Source: Paenibacillus sp. FSL W8-0186 (GTDB taxonomy: Bacteria > Bacillota > Bacilli > Paenibacillales > Paenibacillaceae). Taken from it: DNA of 64,000 nucleotides. The notes beneath the pieces were generated by a model that was not told the DNA's origin, ran no database searches, and saw only the letters and a program-made list of their open reading frames with translations. The stretch lies in assembly GCF_037969765.1 (NCBI RefSeq), contig NZ_CP150207.1:3155001-3219000 (forward strand), in the 5' to 3' direction. Positions 25,401-34,455 of the stretch are shown in pieces (the stretch's first letter is position 1; each line of letters begins with the position of its first letter). A program made the translations under genes and the position numbers.

Positions 25401-27530
25401 TTAAATAACGCAGCTGATGCACTCTTCGATCGTTCTTTTTCTCGTGCGAGTGTAATAGAGGGTCTTCAGCCCTTTTTTCTGCGCATAAATATAGTATTTC
25501 GCCAAGTCTCTTGTCGTCAGGTTATCCTTCACGTACAGAATCGTGGAAATCGCCTGGTCGATATGCACCTGTACTTCGGCTACGAGATCAATCAGGTTGA
25601 ACATATCCATATCGTAAGCTTCTTTATAGAAGAAGTAATTGCTTTCGTTCAGGAATGGCATTGGATAGATCGTCTTGGAATCGCCGTATTCCCGCTCTTC
25701 AATGCGCTGCGTAATCGGGGCAATTGAAGCCGTCGACGACTGCAGATAAGAAATCGAGCCCGTCGGCGCAATCGCCAGGCGATAAGCATGGTACAGCCCG
25801 TGCTTCATCGTATCTTCCTTCAGCCGCAGCCAGTCCTCGCGGGTTGGAATATGATGGCCGGCGAACAATGCCTTCACCTTATCGGTGCGCGGAGAGTAGT
25901 CATTGTCCTCATAACGCTTGAAATAAGCTCCGCTTGCGTATTCGCTCTGCTCGAAGTCCTTGAACGTCACTTGTCTCTCCCGGGCGATCATCATCGAGCG
26001 CTCGATCGAATAGTAGTTCAGCATCATAAAGAACGTACGCGCAAAATCAATCGCTTCCTTGGATTCGTAAGGAATATGGTTCAGCGCCAAAAATCCATGC
26101 AAATTCATCGCCCCAAGGCCGACGGAATGCAGCTCCCGATTCGCTTTGGCTACGGAAGGCACAATCTCCAGTTCGGTGCGGTCGCTGACCTCGGTCAGAG
26201 CGTCCATGGCCAGGTGAACCGTCTCGCGCATCCGCTGGTTCTTCATCACGTTGACGATGTTCAGCGAGCCCAAGTTACAGGAAATGTCGCGCTGGATGAC
26301 ATCCTCCTGGTTATAGTCGTTAATCGTCGACACTTCGCTTAGCTGCGCGATCTCGCTGCACAGATTGGAGAACTTCACGCGCCCGATATTCTTTAGGGCA
26401 TGCTGTTCGTTCGTGTTATCCACGTACATAATGTACGGATAACCCGACTCCATTTGTGTTTGTGCGATTTTGATGATCAGATCGCGCGCCACGATTTTTT
26501 TCTTGCGGACCTTCGGGTTGTTTACGAGCTCATCGTACATCGCCGTCAAATCCATATCGTCCAGATGGACGCCGTATTCCTGGTAGACGGTATGCGGATA
26601 GAACAGATACATGTCCTTGTCCTGCTCCACAAGCTCGAAGAACTTGTTCGGCGCTACAACGCCAAGGGACAATGTTTTGATGCGGATTTTCTCGTCGCTG
26701 TTGATCTTCTTCGTATCCAGAAACTCATGAATGTCCGCATGGAACAAATTGAGATAGACGACGCCGCTGCCGTCCCGCTGGCCCAGCTGGTTCGCGTAAG
26801 AGAACGCATCCTCGAACAGCTTCATCACGGGCAGCACGCCGCTCGCTTTGCCGTCCAGGCCTTTGATTTGCTCGCCGGCTGCGCGGATTTTGCTGAGATT
26901 CAGGCTGACGCCGCCGCCGATTTTGCTAAGCTGGAGCGCGGAATTGATTGCAAACCCGATCGCGTTCATCGAGTCATCGACCTCCAGCAGGAAGCAGCTG
27001 ACCAGTTCCCCGCGGCGCTTCTTGCCCGCATTCAGGAACGTTGGCGTTGCTGGCTGATACTCCTGGGAGATCAGGACATCTGCATATTCCCCGGCTTTCT
27101 TGATGTCGCCGTCGCCGAGAAACAGCGCCGTTACGGCGATGCGATCCTCATAACGTTCCAGGAACTTTGAGCCGTCATTCGTTTTCATCGCATAGTTATT
27201 ATAAAATTTAAATGCGCTCATAAAGGAAGGGAAACGGAACTTGCGCGCATAGAGATCCTCGTACAGCTTCTTCACATCGGCGAATTCGTATTTTGCAAAC
27301 AGCTCCGCCTCGTAGTAGTCATGCTCGATCAGATAGTCGATTTTCTCCTTTAGGTCGTGGAAGAACACCGTATTCTGATTCACATAATCGACGAAATAGC
27401 TGCGGGCTGCCTCCAGATCCTTATGGAACTGGAACTGCCCGTTCTTTTGCACCATGATTTCATTGTTAAGCTGTATCCAATTGGGAATTTGCGTTTGTGA
27501 AACGGGTTGAGTTGGCATGAGTGTAGTCAA
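25401..27530 (-). CDS. nrdE: Class Ib ribonucleotide reductase, large subunit
   Basis: A 709-residue catalytic subunit for deoxyribonucleotide synthesis. It carries QYQPATPTFLNAGKKRRGELVS, ISCNLGSLN with the active-site Cys, and the C-terminal redox pair ECISCVI that accepts electrons from NrdH/thioredoxin. It lacks the long N-terminal ATP cone of class Ia, as normal for NrdE. TTG 27530 is chosen because AGGAGG is 9 nt upstream; an in-frame ATG at 27518 is too far. It overlaps nrdI by 65 bp. Confidence 0.96.
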   Translation of the reverse strand: MTTLMPTQPVSQTQIPNWIQLNNEIMVQKNGQFQFHKDLEAARSYFVDYVNQNTVFFHDLKEKIDYLIEHDYYEAELFAKYEFADVKKLYEDLYARKFRFPSFMSAFKFYNNYAMKTNDGSKFLERYEDRIAVTALFLGDGDIKKAGEYADVLISQEYQPATPTFLNAGKKRRGELVSCFLLEVDDSMNAIGFAINSALQLSKIGGGVSLNLSKIRAAGEQIKGLDGKASGVLPVMKLFEDAFSYANQLGQRDGSGVVYLNLFHADIHEFLDTKKINSDEKIRIKTLSLGVVAPNKFFELVEQDKDMYLFYPHTVYQEYGVHLDDMDLTAMYDELVNNPKVRKKKIVARDLIIKIAQTQMESGYPYIMYVDNTNEQHALKNIGRVKFSNLCSEIAQLSEVSTINDYNQEDVIQRDISCNLGSLNIVNVMKNQRMRETVHLAMDALTEVSDRTELEIVPSVAKANRELHSVGLGAMNLHGFLALNHIPYESKEAIDFARTFFMMLNYYSIERSMMIARERQVTFKDFEQSEYASGAYFKRYEDNDYSPRTDKVKALFAGHHIPTREDWLRLKEDTMKHGLYHAYRLAIAPTGSISYLQSSTASIAPITQRIEEREYGDSKTIYPMPFLNESNYFFYKEAYDMDMFNLIDLVAEVQVHIDQAISTILYVKDNLTTRDLAKYYIYAQKKGLKTLYYTRTRKRTIEECISCVI

Positions 27531-27876
27531 TTTGCTTAACCTCCTGTATAAATCTCTCGACATCCTTCTTGGTGCCGCTAAGCTCGAATTTCATCAATAA
27601 AGGGACCGAGTACATCTGTGCAACCTGATCCCCGGCCAGTCCGTAGCGAACGCCCCAGTTCGTATTGCCGCTTGCGGCAACGCCCTGCAGCAGCTCTCCG
27701 TTGTCCTCAAGAAATTTCAGGGTCGATTGAGGAACCTGGCCGAAGCCTGTCGTATATGTAATGAGTACAAATGGCCGATCAACGACCAAGCCGTCTCGAA
27801 TCTGGACATGCTCTACATCCAGCTTGCTGACAAATCGTTTGACGTTACCCGTCTTCGAATCATAAACCACAAGCAT
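27466..27876 (-). CDS. nrdI: Flavodoxin-like NrdI
   Basis: A 136-residue FMN protein that supplies the oxidant used to assemble the Mn(III)2-Tyr radical of NrdF. It shows the flavodoxin-like phosphate loop YDSKTGNVKRF and the NrdI signatures ITYTTGFGQVPQSTLKFLE and GVAASGNTNWG. It is the first gene of nrdIEF. GGAGGG lies 7 nt before ATG 27876. Confidence 0.95.
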   Translation of the reverse strand: MLVVYDSKTGNVKRFVSKLDVEHVQIRDGLVVDRPFVLITYTTGFGQVPQSTLKFLEDNGELLQGVAASGNTNWGVRYGLAGDQVAQMYSVPLLMKFELSGTKKDVERFIQEVKQIDYTHANSTRFTNANSQLDTA

Positions 27877-27971
27877 TGCTTTTCCCTCCCGTAAAGAAAT
27901 AGCCCACCCGCAGGAGATGAGCCATCGGCAGCATCATTCAAATTGGAGTAATTCCTAATCCTCCAAGCACC

Positions 27972-28021
27972 ACACTATATATGGTGTGCATAGTCCGACG
28001 TTAATACAAAATATAGTGCGT
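27972..28021. promoter_or_regulatory. Pair of NrdR boxes upstream of nrdI
   Basis: ACACTATATATGGTGT (27972-27987) and ACAAAATATAGTGCGT (28006-28021) match the NrdR consensus (acaCwAtATaTwGtgt). They lie about three helical turns apart, the usual arrangement for ATP/dATP-dependent repression of ribonucleotide reductase. Confidence 0.8.
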
Positions 28022-28072
28022 GTTTGTAATATACCTGTTTTCCCAAAATTAATCAAGGGCTATTTCTCCAAT

Positions 28073-28120
28073 AAAAAAAGCTGTGACCTCCCGCTTGTTT
28101 CTCCCGGGCAAGCCACAGCT
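28073..28120 (-). terminator. Terminator of the siderophore permease operon
   Basis: AGCTGTG...CACAGCT with inner GC pairs, followed by seven T on the minus strand, 9 bp past the stop of the second permease. Confidence 0.8.
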
Positions 28121-28128
28121 TCTGCGAT

Positions 28129-29169
28129 TCAACCTTTAACTTTTGACAGCAAATAGAGAAAATACGGGGCCCCAATAACGGCCACAACGATGCCTGTTGG
28201 AATCTCCGTAGGCTGCATCAGCCAGCGCCCGATCGTATCGGCAACGATGACGAGCAGCGCACCGGTCATAGCCGATGCCGGCAGCAGCAGCTCATGCTTC
28301 GGTCCGACAAGCCGCCTCGCCAAATGGGGCGCGATCAGGCCGACGAAGCCGATACCGCCGCTAACCGCAACGGACGAGCCAGCTAGTCCAACCGCTACCG
28401 CTAACAGCAGCAGCCGCTCCTTCTCCACCGGTATGCCAAGCCCTGTCGCCGAGTTCTCTCCCAGGTTCAGAATGTTCATCACCCGGGCTTTGTAGAACGC
28501 CAACGGAAGCAGCACGACGATCCATGGCAGCAGTGCAAGCACGAATTTCCAATTGGAGCCCCAAATGCTGCCCGCCAGCCACGTCGCCATAAACTGATAC
28601 TTCTGCGGGTCAAGCTTCAGCGTCAGCACGATCATCGCCGAGCTGATACCAGCCGCTACGCCAATCCCGGTAAGAATGAGCCTTGTCGGCGACACGCCTT
28701 CATTCCGCTTATACGACAGCGCGTAGATGAGCGCAGCGGTCAACCCCGCACCGAGAAGCGCAAGCAGCGGAAGCAGAAATATGGAACGAAACGATGTCGT
28801 TGGAAAAAAGGAAACATAAAGCATCACCATCAGCCCGGCGCCAGCGTTGATGCCAAGGATGCCCGGATCCGCCAGCGGATTGCGGGATATCCCCTGCAGG
28901 ATGCAGCCTGAGACGGCCAGCCCAGCGCCGATGAGCACGGAAATGACGATGCGCGGGAGCCGGAAGTCGAACAAGATCAGCGATTGCTTATCCGTTCCCA
29001 TGCCGAACAGCGTCTTGAGCACGTCAAGCGGCGACAGCCGGATGAATCCTGTGTTCATACTCACAATAAAAGCACAGACGATCAGAATGCCCAAAATCGC
29101 CATCACTAAGATGCCGCGCTGCGTTCTGCGTTTGCCAGAAGCCTGAGATAATCCCTGTATTGGTTCCAT
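28129..29169 (-). CDS. Iron-siderophore ABC permease (FecCD family), second subunit
   Basis: A 346-residue permease with about ten TM helices. It has the FecCD blocks DFRLPRIVISVLIGAGLAVSGCILQGISRNPLADPGILGINAGAG and AGSSVAVSGGIGFVGLIAPHLAR (the latter contacts the ATPase). It forms a heterodimer with the upstream permease. Its ATG (GGAGGG upstream) directly abuts that gene's stop. Similar pairs in Bacillus (YfiZ/YfhA, FeuB/FeuC) import siderophores. No binding protein or ATPase is encoded in this operon. Confidence 0.93.
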   Translation of the reverse strand: MEPIQGLSQASGKRRTQRGILVMAILGILIVCAFIVSMNTGFIRLSPLDVLKTLFGMGTDKQSLILFDFRLPRIVISVLIGAGLAVSGCILQGISRNPLADPGILGINAGAGLMVMLYVSFFPTTSFRSIFLLPLLALLGAGLTAALIYALSYKRNEGVSPTRLILTGIGVAAGISSAMIVLTLKLDPQKYQFMATWLAGSIWGSNWKFVLALLPWIVVLLPLAFYKARVMNILNLGENSATGLGIPVEKERLLLLAVAVGLAGSSVAVSGGIGFVGLIAPHLARRLVGPKHELLLPASAMTGALLVIVADTIGRWLMQPTEIPTGIVVAVIGAPYFLYLLSKVKG

Positions 29170-30225
29170 CTATAACTCCCTCCTCTCTTTGCGTGCGAGA
29201 TAGAGGAAGAAGGGCACGCCGATTAACGCGATAAGGGCGCCCAGCGGTGTTTCCGCCGGGGCATTGATCATTCTTGCCGCCAGATCGGCAAAGACAACCA
29301 GCAGGCTCCCAAGGATGGCCGAGCAAGGGATGATGGTCCGATAATCGACGCCAACCAGGAACCGGGTCAAATGGGGGATAATCAGCCCGATAAAACCGAC
29401 AGAGCCGACCACGGCCACCGACGAGCCCGCCAGGATGAGCACGATGACCGTCCCTGCCAGCTTGACCAGCCCTGTCCGCTGCCCGAGACCCACGGCCACC
29501 TCTTCCCCAAGGCTTAGCATCGTAATCGAACGCGACAGCATCATCGCGCCGAGCAGCGCGCCTCCGATCCAGGGAAGCATGATTTTCAATTGAAACCATT
29601 TTGTTCCGGCCACACCGCCCGCGTACCAGAAGGCCAGGTCCTGGCCAACCCGGAAATACAGCGCAACGCCTTCGCTCAGAGCTACCAGCAAAGCGCTGAC
29701 CGCTGCCCCAGCCAACACAAGACGCACGGGAGTGACCCCTCCCTTGGCCAGCGAACTGATTCCAAATACCAATCCGGCGCCCGCTCCCGCGCCCAGGAAG
29801 GAATATAAAATGAGCATACCAAACGATAGCCCCGGAAAAAAAGCAAAGCATATAGCCAGGGCAAAGCCTGCGCCTGAATTAAGGCCGAGCAGCCCGGAAT
29901 CCGCCATCGGATTGCGGGTCATTCCCTGCATCAACGCGCCGGCAACGGCGAAGCCTGCACCGACCAAGACTCCGCCAAGTACACGGGGCAGGCGGATTTC
30001 CTGAATGATTTGATGCTGCGTCAGCTCTGGATTGTAGCGGAAAACCGCTTCCCATACAGTCGCGAAATCAATATCCGCTGCGCCGAAAGATACCGACAGC
30101 ATAATTCCAAATATAAGAGCGAATATCCCCCCGAACAGAATCAAAGAGACGACTAGCGGCCTTGTCCGCTTCTTTGGTATGTGCAGATTTCTCTCCGTCT
30201 GCGTAGTTTCTAACATTTCCGTCAT
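29170..30225 (-). CDS. Iron-siderophore ABC permease (FecCD family), first subunit
   Basis: A 351-residue FecCD permease: EIRLPRVLGGVLVGAGFAVAGALMQGMTRNPMADSGLLGLNSGAG and AGSSVAVVGSVGFIGLIIPHLTR. About nine or ten TM helices follow a 25-residue cytosolic start. ATG 30225 is used because GGGAGAGC lies upstream; the frame extension to 30342 would run through the Fur box region. It is controlled by a Fur site at 30354-30372, consistent with iron-starvation induction. Confidence 0.93.
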   Translation of the reverse strand: MTEMLETTQTERNLHIPKKRTRPLVVSLILFGGIFALIFGIMLSVSFGAADIDFATVWEAVFRYNPELTQHQIIQEIRLPRVLGGVLVGAGFAVAGALMQGMTRNPMADSGLLGLNSGAGFALAICFAFFPGLSFGMLILYSFLGAGAGAGLVFGISSLAKGGVTPVRLVLAGAAVSALLVALSEGVALYFRVGQDLAFWYAGGVAGTKWFQLKIMLPWIGGALLGAMMLSRSITMLSLGEEVAVGLGQRTGLVKLAGTVIVLILAGSSVAVVGSVGFIGLIIPHLTRFLVGVDYRTIIPCSAILGSLLVVFADLAARMINAPAETPLGALIALIGVPFFLYLARKERREL

Positions 30226-30353
30226 AAGAAGCTCTCCCGCTCTCCCTTCGTGCTTGAACCGCAAGCGGTCCGCACGCCTGACATCATCATATGTACATTC
30301 ACTAAGCTGATGCTGCAAGCATACAAAATATATTCCTCCCATAATTCACCAAT

Positions 30354-30372
30354 GATACTGATAATCGTTCTC
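30354..30372. promoter_or_regulatory. Fur box
   Basis: GATACTGATAATCGTTCTC matches the 19-bp consensus GATAATGATAATCATTATC at 16 positions. It is placed about 130 bp before the first siderophore-permease start. Confidence 0.85.
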
Positions 30373-30402
30373 ATTATATGTCTTGCGACAATACTCGTCA
30401 AG

Positions 30403-31230
30403 TTATCCGTGATTTTGAATCGTTACCATCGTTTGTCCCCCGCTGCTTTCGATCCCGAAATCCCAACCCATCATGGCCGCCCGATCCCGCATGATTTTGA
30501 TGCCATAGCTATGGCTGCCCGGATTGCCGTTCATGTCGAAGCCTACCCCGTTGTCGGTGACGGAGCACTGCCATCCCCCGTCTATGACATGGCCTTCAAT
30601 ATGCACCTCCTTCGCCTTCGCATGCTTATGGATGTTAAGGAGCGATTCGCGGATCAATGCAAGCAGCTCAATCTTATCCCGCAACGATAGCCGTTCCTCC
30701 GGAATGCTCCAGCTTATTTTAAAGCGCAAATCCGAATCTCTCTGAAGCTCCTGGATCAAGCTGTCGATTCCCTGCATCCAGGAGATGGAGTCCGGCGCGG
30801 CAGGATGGCGTAAATTCGCAATCGCTTCGCGAACATAGGTATTCGTACGATGAATATTATTTTTCAGCTTCTCAAAAGTAACCTGATCACTCACCTGAGC
30901 CTTCTCCACTTTGCTTACTTGAGCATTTAAGAGGAACAAAGACTGTGCTATTCCGTCATGGATCTCGCGGGCGATCTTCTCCCGTTCTTCCAAGGCCGCC
31001 TTAAGCTCCTTTGCCTCGTTCAGCTCCTTCTGGATTTGCTCCATCATCTTGAACAGCTGGGTCAGCAATAATACTGATACCAGAAATACGATCACCGGGG
31101 ACAACCAGTTCCCCAGTTCCATCGATATAACAGACAGTAAATATTCATGCCGTACAAACTCCCAAATCCCGATCGTTATCGTAGGTGTGGCCAGGATTAA
31201 CCATTTGATTTGCTGATAGGACATTCTCAT
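30403..31230 (-). CDS. NarL-type sensor histidine kinase, orphan
   Basis: A 275-residue kinase. Two N-terminal TM helices (about 8-25 and 42-60) flank a short loop. A coiled linker leads to a HisKA_3 motif EREKIAREIHDGIAQSLFLLN (phospho-His about 94). The HATPase domain follows, with LLALIRESLLNIHKHAKA and VTDNGVGFDMNG. It is like DegS/LiaS/NarX-class kinases, which signal to LuxR-type response regulators, but no such regulator is in the window. ATG 31230 has GGAGG 5 nt upstream. It ends 30 bp before the Fur box of the permease genes and reads in the same direction. Confidence 0.88.
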   Translation of the reverse strand: MRMSYQQIKWLILATPTITIGIWEFVRHEYLLSVISMELGNWLSPVIVFLVSVLLLTQLFKMMEQIQKELNEAKELKAALEEREKIAREIHDGIAQSLFLLNAQVSKVEKAQVSDQVTFEKLKNNIHRTNTYVREAIANLRHPAAPDSISWMQGIDSLIQELQRDSDLRFKISWSIPEERLSLRDKIELLALIRESLLNIHKHAKAKEVHIEGHVIDGGWQCSVTDNGVGFDMNGNPGSHSYGIKIMRDRAAMMGWDFGIESSGGQTMVTIQNHG

Positions 31231-31400
31231 ATATGCCTCCAATCTAGCCTGATGATCCCCGTCCTTTCAGGCTCTTGCTATCCATCATCGTTCACTTCCT
31301 TAATTATAATAACAGTTTGCAAGGGCAATTCGGAATAAAAAATCAGCGTTAAGCAAATCTTTATATTACCTGCAGATTCCAATAAGGAGGAGCCAAGCCT

Positions 31401-33011
31401 ATGTCATTATGGTTAAGACTGCTGCGGAGACAACGCAAAAACAACAGCTCCGCTCAACTCCCAAAGCATGTACACAAGGCATTACCTGCAAATTTGACTT
31501 CAGACAGCGAAGCTTCTCCTTCCAGCAGCGTAGAGCAGCGGGATGACCGCGTGCCATGGATGAAGCAGCAGCTTGAGAATTGTTCGGATATCGTCTTTCG
31601 CCAATTCAAAATTAAAACAGGCGATCGTTGTACCTTGGTCTACTTGAGGAGCACGGCAGACCAGACGACGATTCAAGAGGTTATTCTCCGCAGCCTGCTG
31701 GATTATAGCGGATCAGAGGACAGCGACCTGATTCGGTACCTGTTTGACGACCAAGCGATATCCGTCTCCGAAATCAAAATTGTCACTGAGACCAACGAGG
31801 CTATTACGACCGTCCTTAGCTTCGGAGTGGTCCTCATGATTGAGGGAGAGCCCCGAATCATGACTTTCCCTTCCGTATCTGCCTTAACTACACGGGCGAT
31901 CGAAGAAGCGCCGAACGAGTCGGTCATCCGCGGACCGAGGGAATCCTTTAATGAGAGTCTGGATACGAATCTATCGCTGCTGCGCAGAAGATTGAAGAGC
32001 AAAAATTTTAAGATGGAAGAGCATAGCCTCGGCACCGAGACGAAAACAAGATTCGTTATCGCCTATGTTGAAGGGATCTGCAAGCCAGAGCTGATTAAGG
32101 AACTCAAGCGAAGACTGTCCTATCTCGATATTGATGCAGTTTTAGGATCCTCGACCTTCGAGGAGACCATCGAGGACTCGCCCTACTCCCCATTTCCGCA
32201 GGTTGAATATACGGAGCGGCCTGATATCGTCAGCGCATCGCTGCTGGAGGGACGTATAGCGATTATCGTCGACGGGACTCCCTCCGCGATTCTTGCTCCG
32301 GTCACACTAACTATGCTGATGCAGACTTCGGAGGATTATTTTCAGCGATATATCGCCGCCACCTGGATTCGCTGGATCCGTTTCTTGTTTCTTTTTGTTT
32401 CCCTGCTGCTGCCGTCTTTGTACATTGCCATTACTACGTTTCACCCGGAAATGATTCCTTTCAAGCTGTTGATGACTGTCGCTGCGGCAAGAGAAATCGT
32501 GCCCTTTCCCGCCTTTGTCGAAGCGTTCATTATGGAGCTGTCCTTCGAAGCGCTGCGGGAAGCCTCCATTCGCATTCCGAAATCGATCGGACAGGCTGTG
32601 TCGATTATTGGCGCGCTGATCATCGGTACGGCCGCGGTGCAAGCAGGGATCGTCTCGGCAGCCATGGTTATCATTGTCTCGCTGACCGGAATCGCTTCCT
32701 TTATTATTCCGCACTTCGACCTTGGATTGACGATCAGGCTGCTCCGCTTCCCGATCATGGCCTTAGCCTCGATGCTAGGCTTGTTCGGCATTACCTGCGG
32801 GCTGATCATTATTTATATCCATCTGCTTAACCTCAAATCATTCGGACTACCTTATTTGTACCCGCTCACGCCGTTAGCCAAAGCGGATTTGAACGATACA
32901 TTATACCGCGCCCCATGGTGGGCGATGCAGCAACGCCCTGTAGCGTTAACCCATAATGAACAACGCCAGAAGAAAAATCCCCGCGGCTGGGAGAAACAAA
33001 AGGAGGAGTGA
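31401..33011 (+). CDS. Spore germinant receptor subunit A (GerAA/GerKA family)
   Basis: A 536-residue GerA-family protein. A large N-terminal cytosolic domain (about 60-310) is followed by five or six TM helices (about 320-495) and a short C-tail. The conserved REIVPFPAFVEAFIMELSFEALREASIRIP block (about 370) is diagnostic. It forms the nutrient-gated channel in the inner spore membrane together with the B and C subunits. It is the first gene of the operon A-C-D-B. GGAGGAGCC precedes ATG 31401. Confidence 0.95.
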   Translation: MSLWLRLLRRQRKNNSSAQLPKHVHKALPANLTSDSEASPSSSVEQRDDRVPWMKQQLENCSDIVFRQFKIKTGDRCTLVYLRSTADQTTIQEVILRSLLDYSGSEDSDLIRYLFDDQAISVSEIKIVTETNEAITTVLSFGVVLMIEGEPRIMTFPSVSALTTRAIEEAPNESVIRGPRESFNESLDTNLSLLRRRLKSKNFKMEEHSLGTETKTRFVIAYVEGICKPELIKELKRRLSYLDIDAVLGSSTFEETIEDSPYSPFPQVEYTERPDIVSASLLEGRIAIIVDGTPSAILAPVTLTMLMQTSEDYFQRYIAATWIRWIRFLFLFVSLLLPSLYIAITTFHPEMIPFKLLMTVAAAREIVPFPAFVEAFIMELSFEALREASIRIPKSIGQAVSIIGALIIGTAAVQAGIVSAAMVIIVSLTGIASFIIPHFDLGLTIRLLRFPIMALASMLGLFGITCGLIIIYIHLLNLKSFGLPYLYPLTPLAKADLNDTLYRAPWWAMQQRPVALTHNEQRQKKNPRGWEKQKEE

Positions 33012-33014
33012 GTC

Positions 33015-34214
33015 TTGAACAAGCTGAAGAGCAGAGCGTTTCTTGTCATACTATCCATGACTATCGTCATGACTACAAGCGGCTGCTGGTCCTCGGTAGA
33101 GCTCAATGACCGGGCGTTCGTTAGTCTGATAATGGTTGATCTAACGGATGATGGAGAATTCGAACTGACTCTCGGCTTCCCCCTCCCGAACCGCATGATT
33201 CCCGGAGAAGTCGGCGGGTCTGGCGGGTCCAGCAAGGAACCGTTCGCTTTTGTTACGAAAACAGGGCCAACACTGCCGCAAGCCTTGCAGGACATTCAAA
33301 ACGATTTATCAAGGAGAATTACTTTTGGGCAAACGCGGTTACTCATCATTGGTAGCACACTGGCGAAGCATGGCCTCGATCCGATATTAGAATTTATCAG
33401 CCGGCGCATCAACTTCCATATTAGCGCCAATCTATTCGTAACTCCGGGAAAAGTGCTGGAACTGGTGGAAACCCCAACGACATTCGAGCGCTTCGTCTCA
33501 GTCATTCTAACTTCCTATATTACCCATCGGATGACCATCGATGCTACACTTAGGGACGTTCTTCTTGCCAGATACGGCTCGGGGGATATTCTTATACCTG
33601 TGCTGTCTTTCAGTAAAGCCCCAGAAACAATAGCCAAGAAGGAGAAAAGCCAAATCTGGCTCGGCGTTGACGGAGCGGCTATGTTTATAAAAGGAAAAAT
33701 GATCGGCCAGCAGTTAAATAAGGTAGAGATGCAAACCTCCTTATTGCTCTATTCCAACATCCGCGAAATGACGATCCGCGTAGAGTCTCCTACCGATGGG
33801 AAGGAGATCACTTTCAACGTGGAAGACATCACCACGAAGTTTAAAGCAAAAGTCAAGGATGATACACCCGGGATCCGCTTGGAAACCAGAGGAACAGCAT
33901 CGGTCCAGGCCTCCGACTCCAAGCTTGATCTTCAGAACGATGAACAGTTGATGTTGCTGCAAAAAGAGCTGGACCGGGAAATTAAAAGCCGGATCATGCA
34001 GCTGATTAACAAGACGCGCACCGCCAAAGCTGATGTTTTCCAATTGGGAAATTATATTAAATGGAAGCATCCTGACATTTGGGATAAATATCAATCGAAC
34101 TGGAATGAATTTTACGCCAAAGGGCTGGACATAGAAGCTGCAGTAAAAATTAGAATTCGCGGAACCGGTGAAGCCTTTCGGTCAATCAGAACGGAATGGG
34201 GAGAAGGCACATGA
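33015..34214 (+). CDS. Spore germinant receptor subunit C (Ger(x)C lipoprotein)
   Basis: A 399-residue lipoprotein with TTSGCWSSVELNDRAFV (lipid-anchored Cys about residue 24), the usual GerAC/GerKC start. The three-domain Ger(x)C body includes PQALQDIQNDLSRRITFGQTRLLIIG. The start is TTG 33015, with GGAGTGAG upstream and only 3 bp after gerA. The end overlaps the next small gene by 4 bp. Lipidation by Lgt is needed for receptor function in Bacillus. Confidence 0.93.
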   Translation: MNKLKSRAFLVILSMTIVMTTSGCWSSVELNDRAFVSLIMVDLTDDGEFELTLGFPLPNRMIPGEVGGSGGSSKEPFAFVTKTGPTLPQALQDIQNDLSRRITFGQTRLLIIGSTLAKHGLDPILEFISRRINFHISANLFVTPGKVLELVETPTTFERFVSVILTSYITHRMTIDATLRDVLLARYGSGDILIPVLSFSKAPETIAKKEKSQIWLGVDGAAMFIKGKMIGQQLNKVEMQTSLLLYSNIREMTIRVESPTDGKEITFNVEDITTKFKAKVKDDTPGIRLETRGTASVQASDSKLDLQNDEQLMLLQKELDREIKSRIMQLINKTRTAKADVFQLGNYIKWKHPDIWDKYQSNWNEFYAKGLDIEAAVKIRIRGTGEAFRSIRTEWGEGT

Positions 34215-34423
34215 TTGTGACTGCCCTAGTTTTTGTTCTAATTGCGCTGTATGAATGGTTCGATTGGCGCAAGCGTCATGATGGCACGGCCAAGCTATGG
34301 CGGCTTATCACGATAATGGCCATATTGCTCATTTTGCTGGAGGTTTATTTCCTTGTTAAGGATTACTGGAATTTTGAAGAAGCCCTGCACGGGCTATACC
34401 GTTTTTTGGGCCAATGGCTCTAA
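34211..34423 (+). CDS. Small two-TM germinant-receptor D subunit
   Basis: A 70-residue protein with two hydrophobic helices (VTALVFVLIALYEWF and LITIMAILLILLEVYFLV) and a polar end. Its position between the C and B genes and its size match the small D subunits (GerKD/GerXD type) found in many ger operons, which modulate receptor response. ATG 34211 is preferred (GGAGAAGG upstream); it overlaps the gerC stop (ATGA). Confidence 0.8.
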   Translation: MIVTALVFVLIALYEWFDWRKRHDGTAKLWRLITIMAILLILLEVYFLVKDYWNFEEALHGLYRFLGQWL

Positions 34424-34455
34424 CATGCCGCATGGATCTCGGGAGGAAATAGCAA

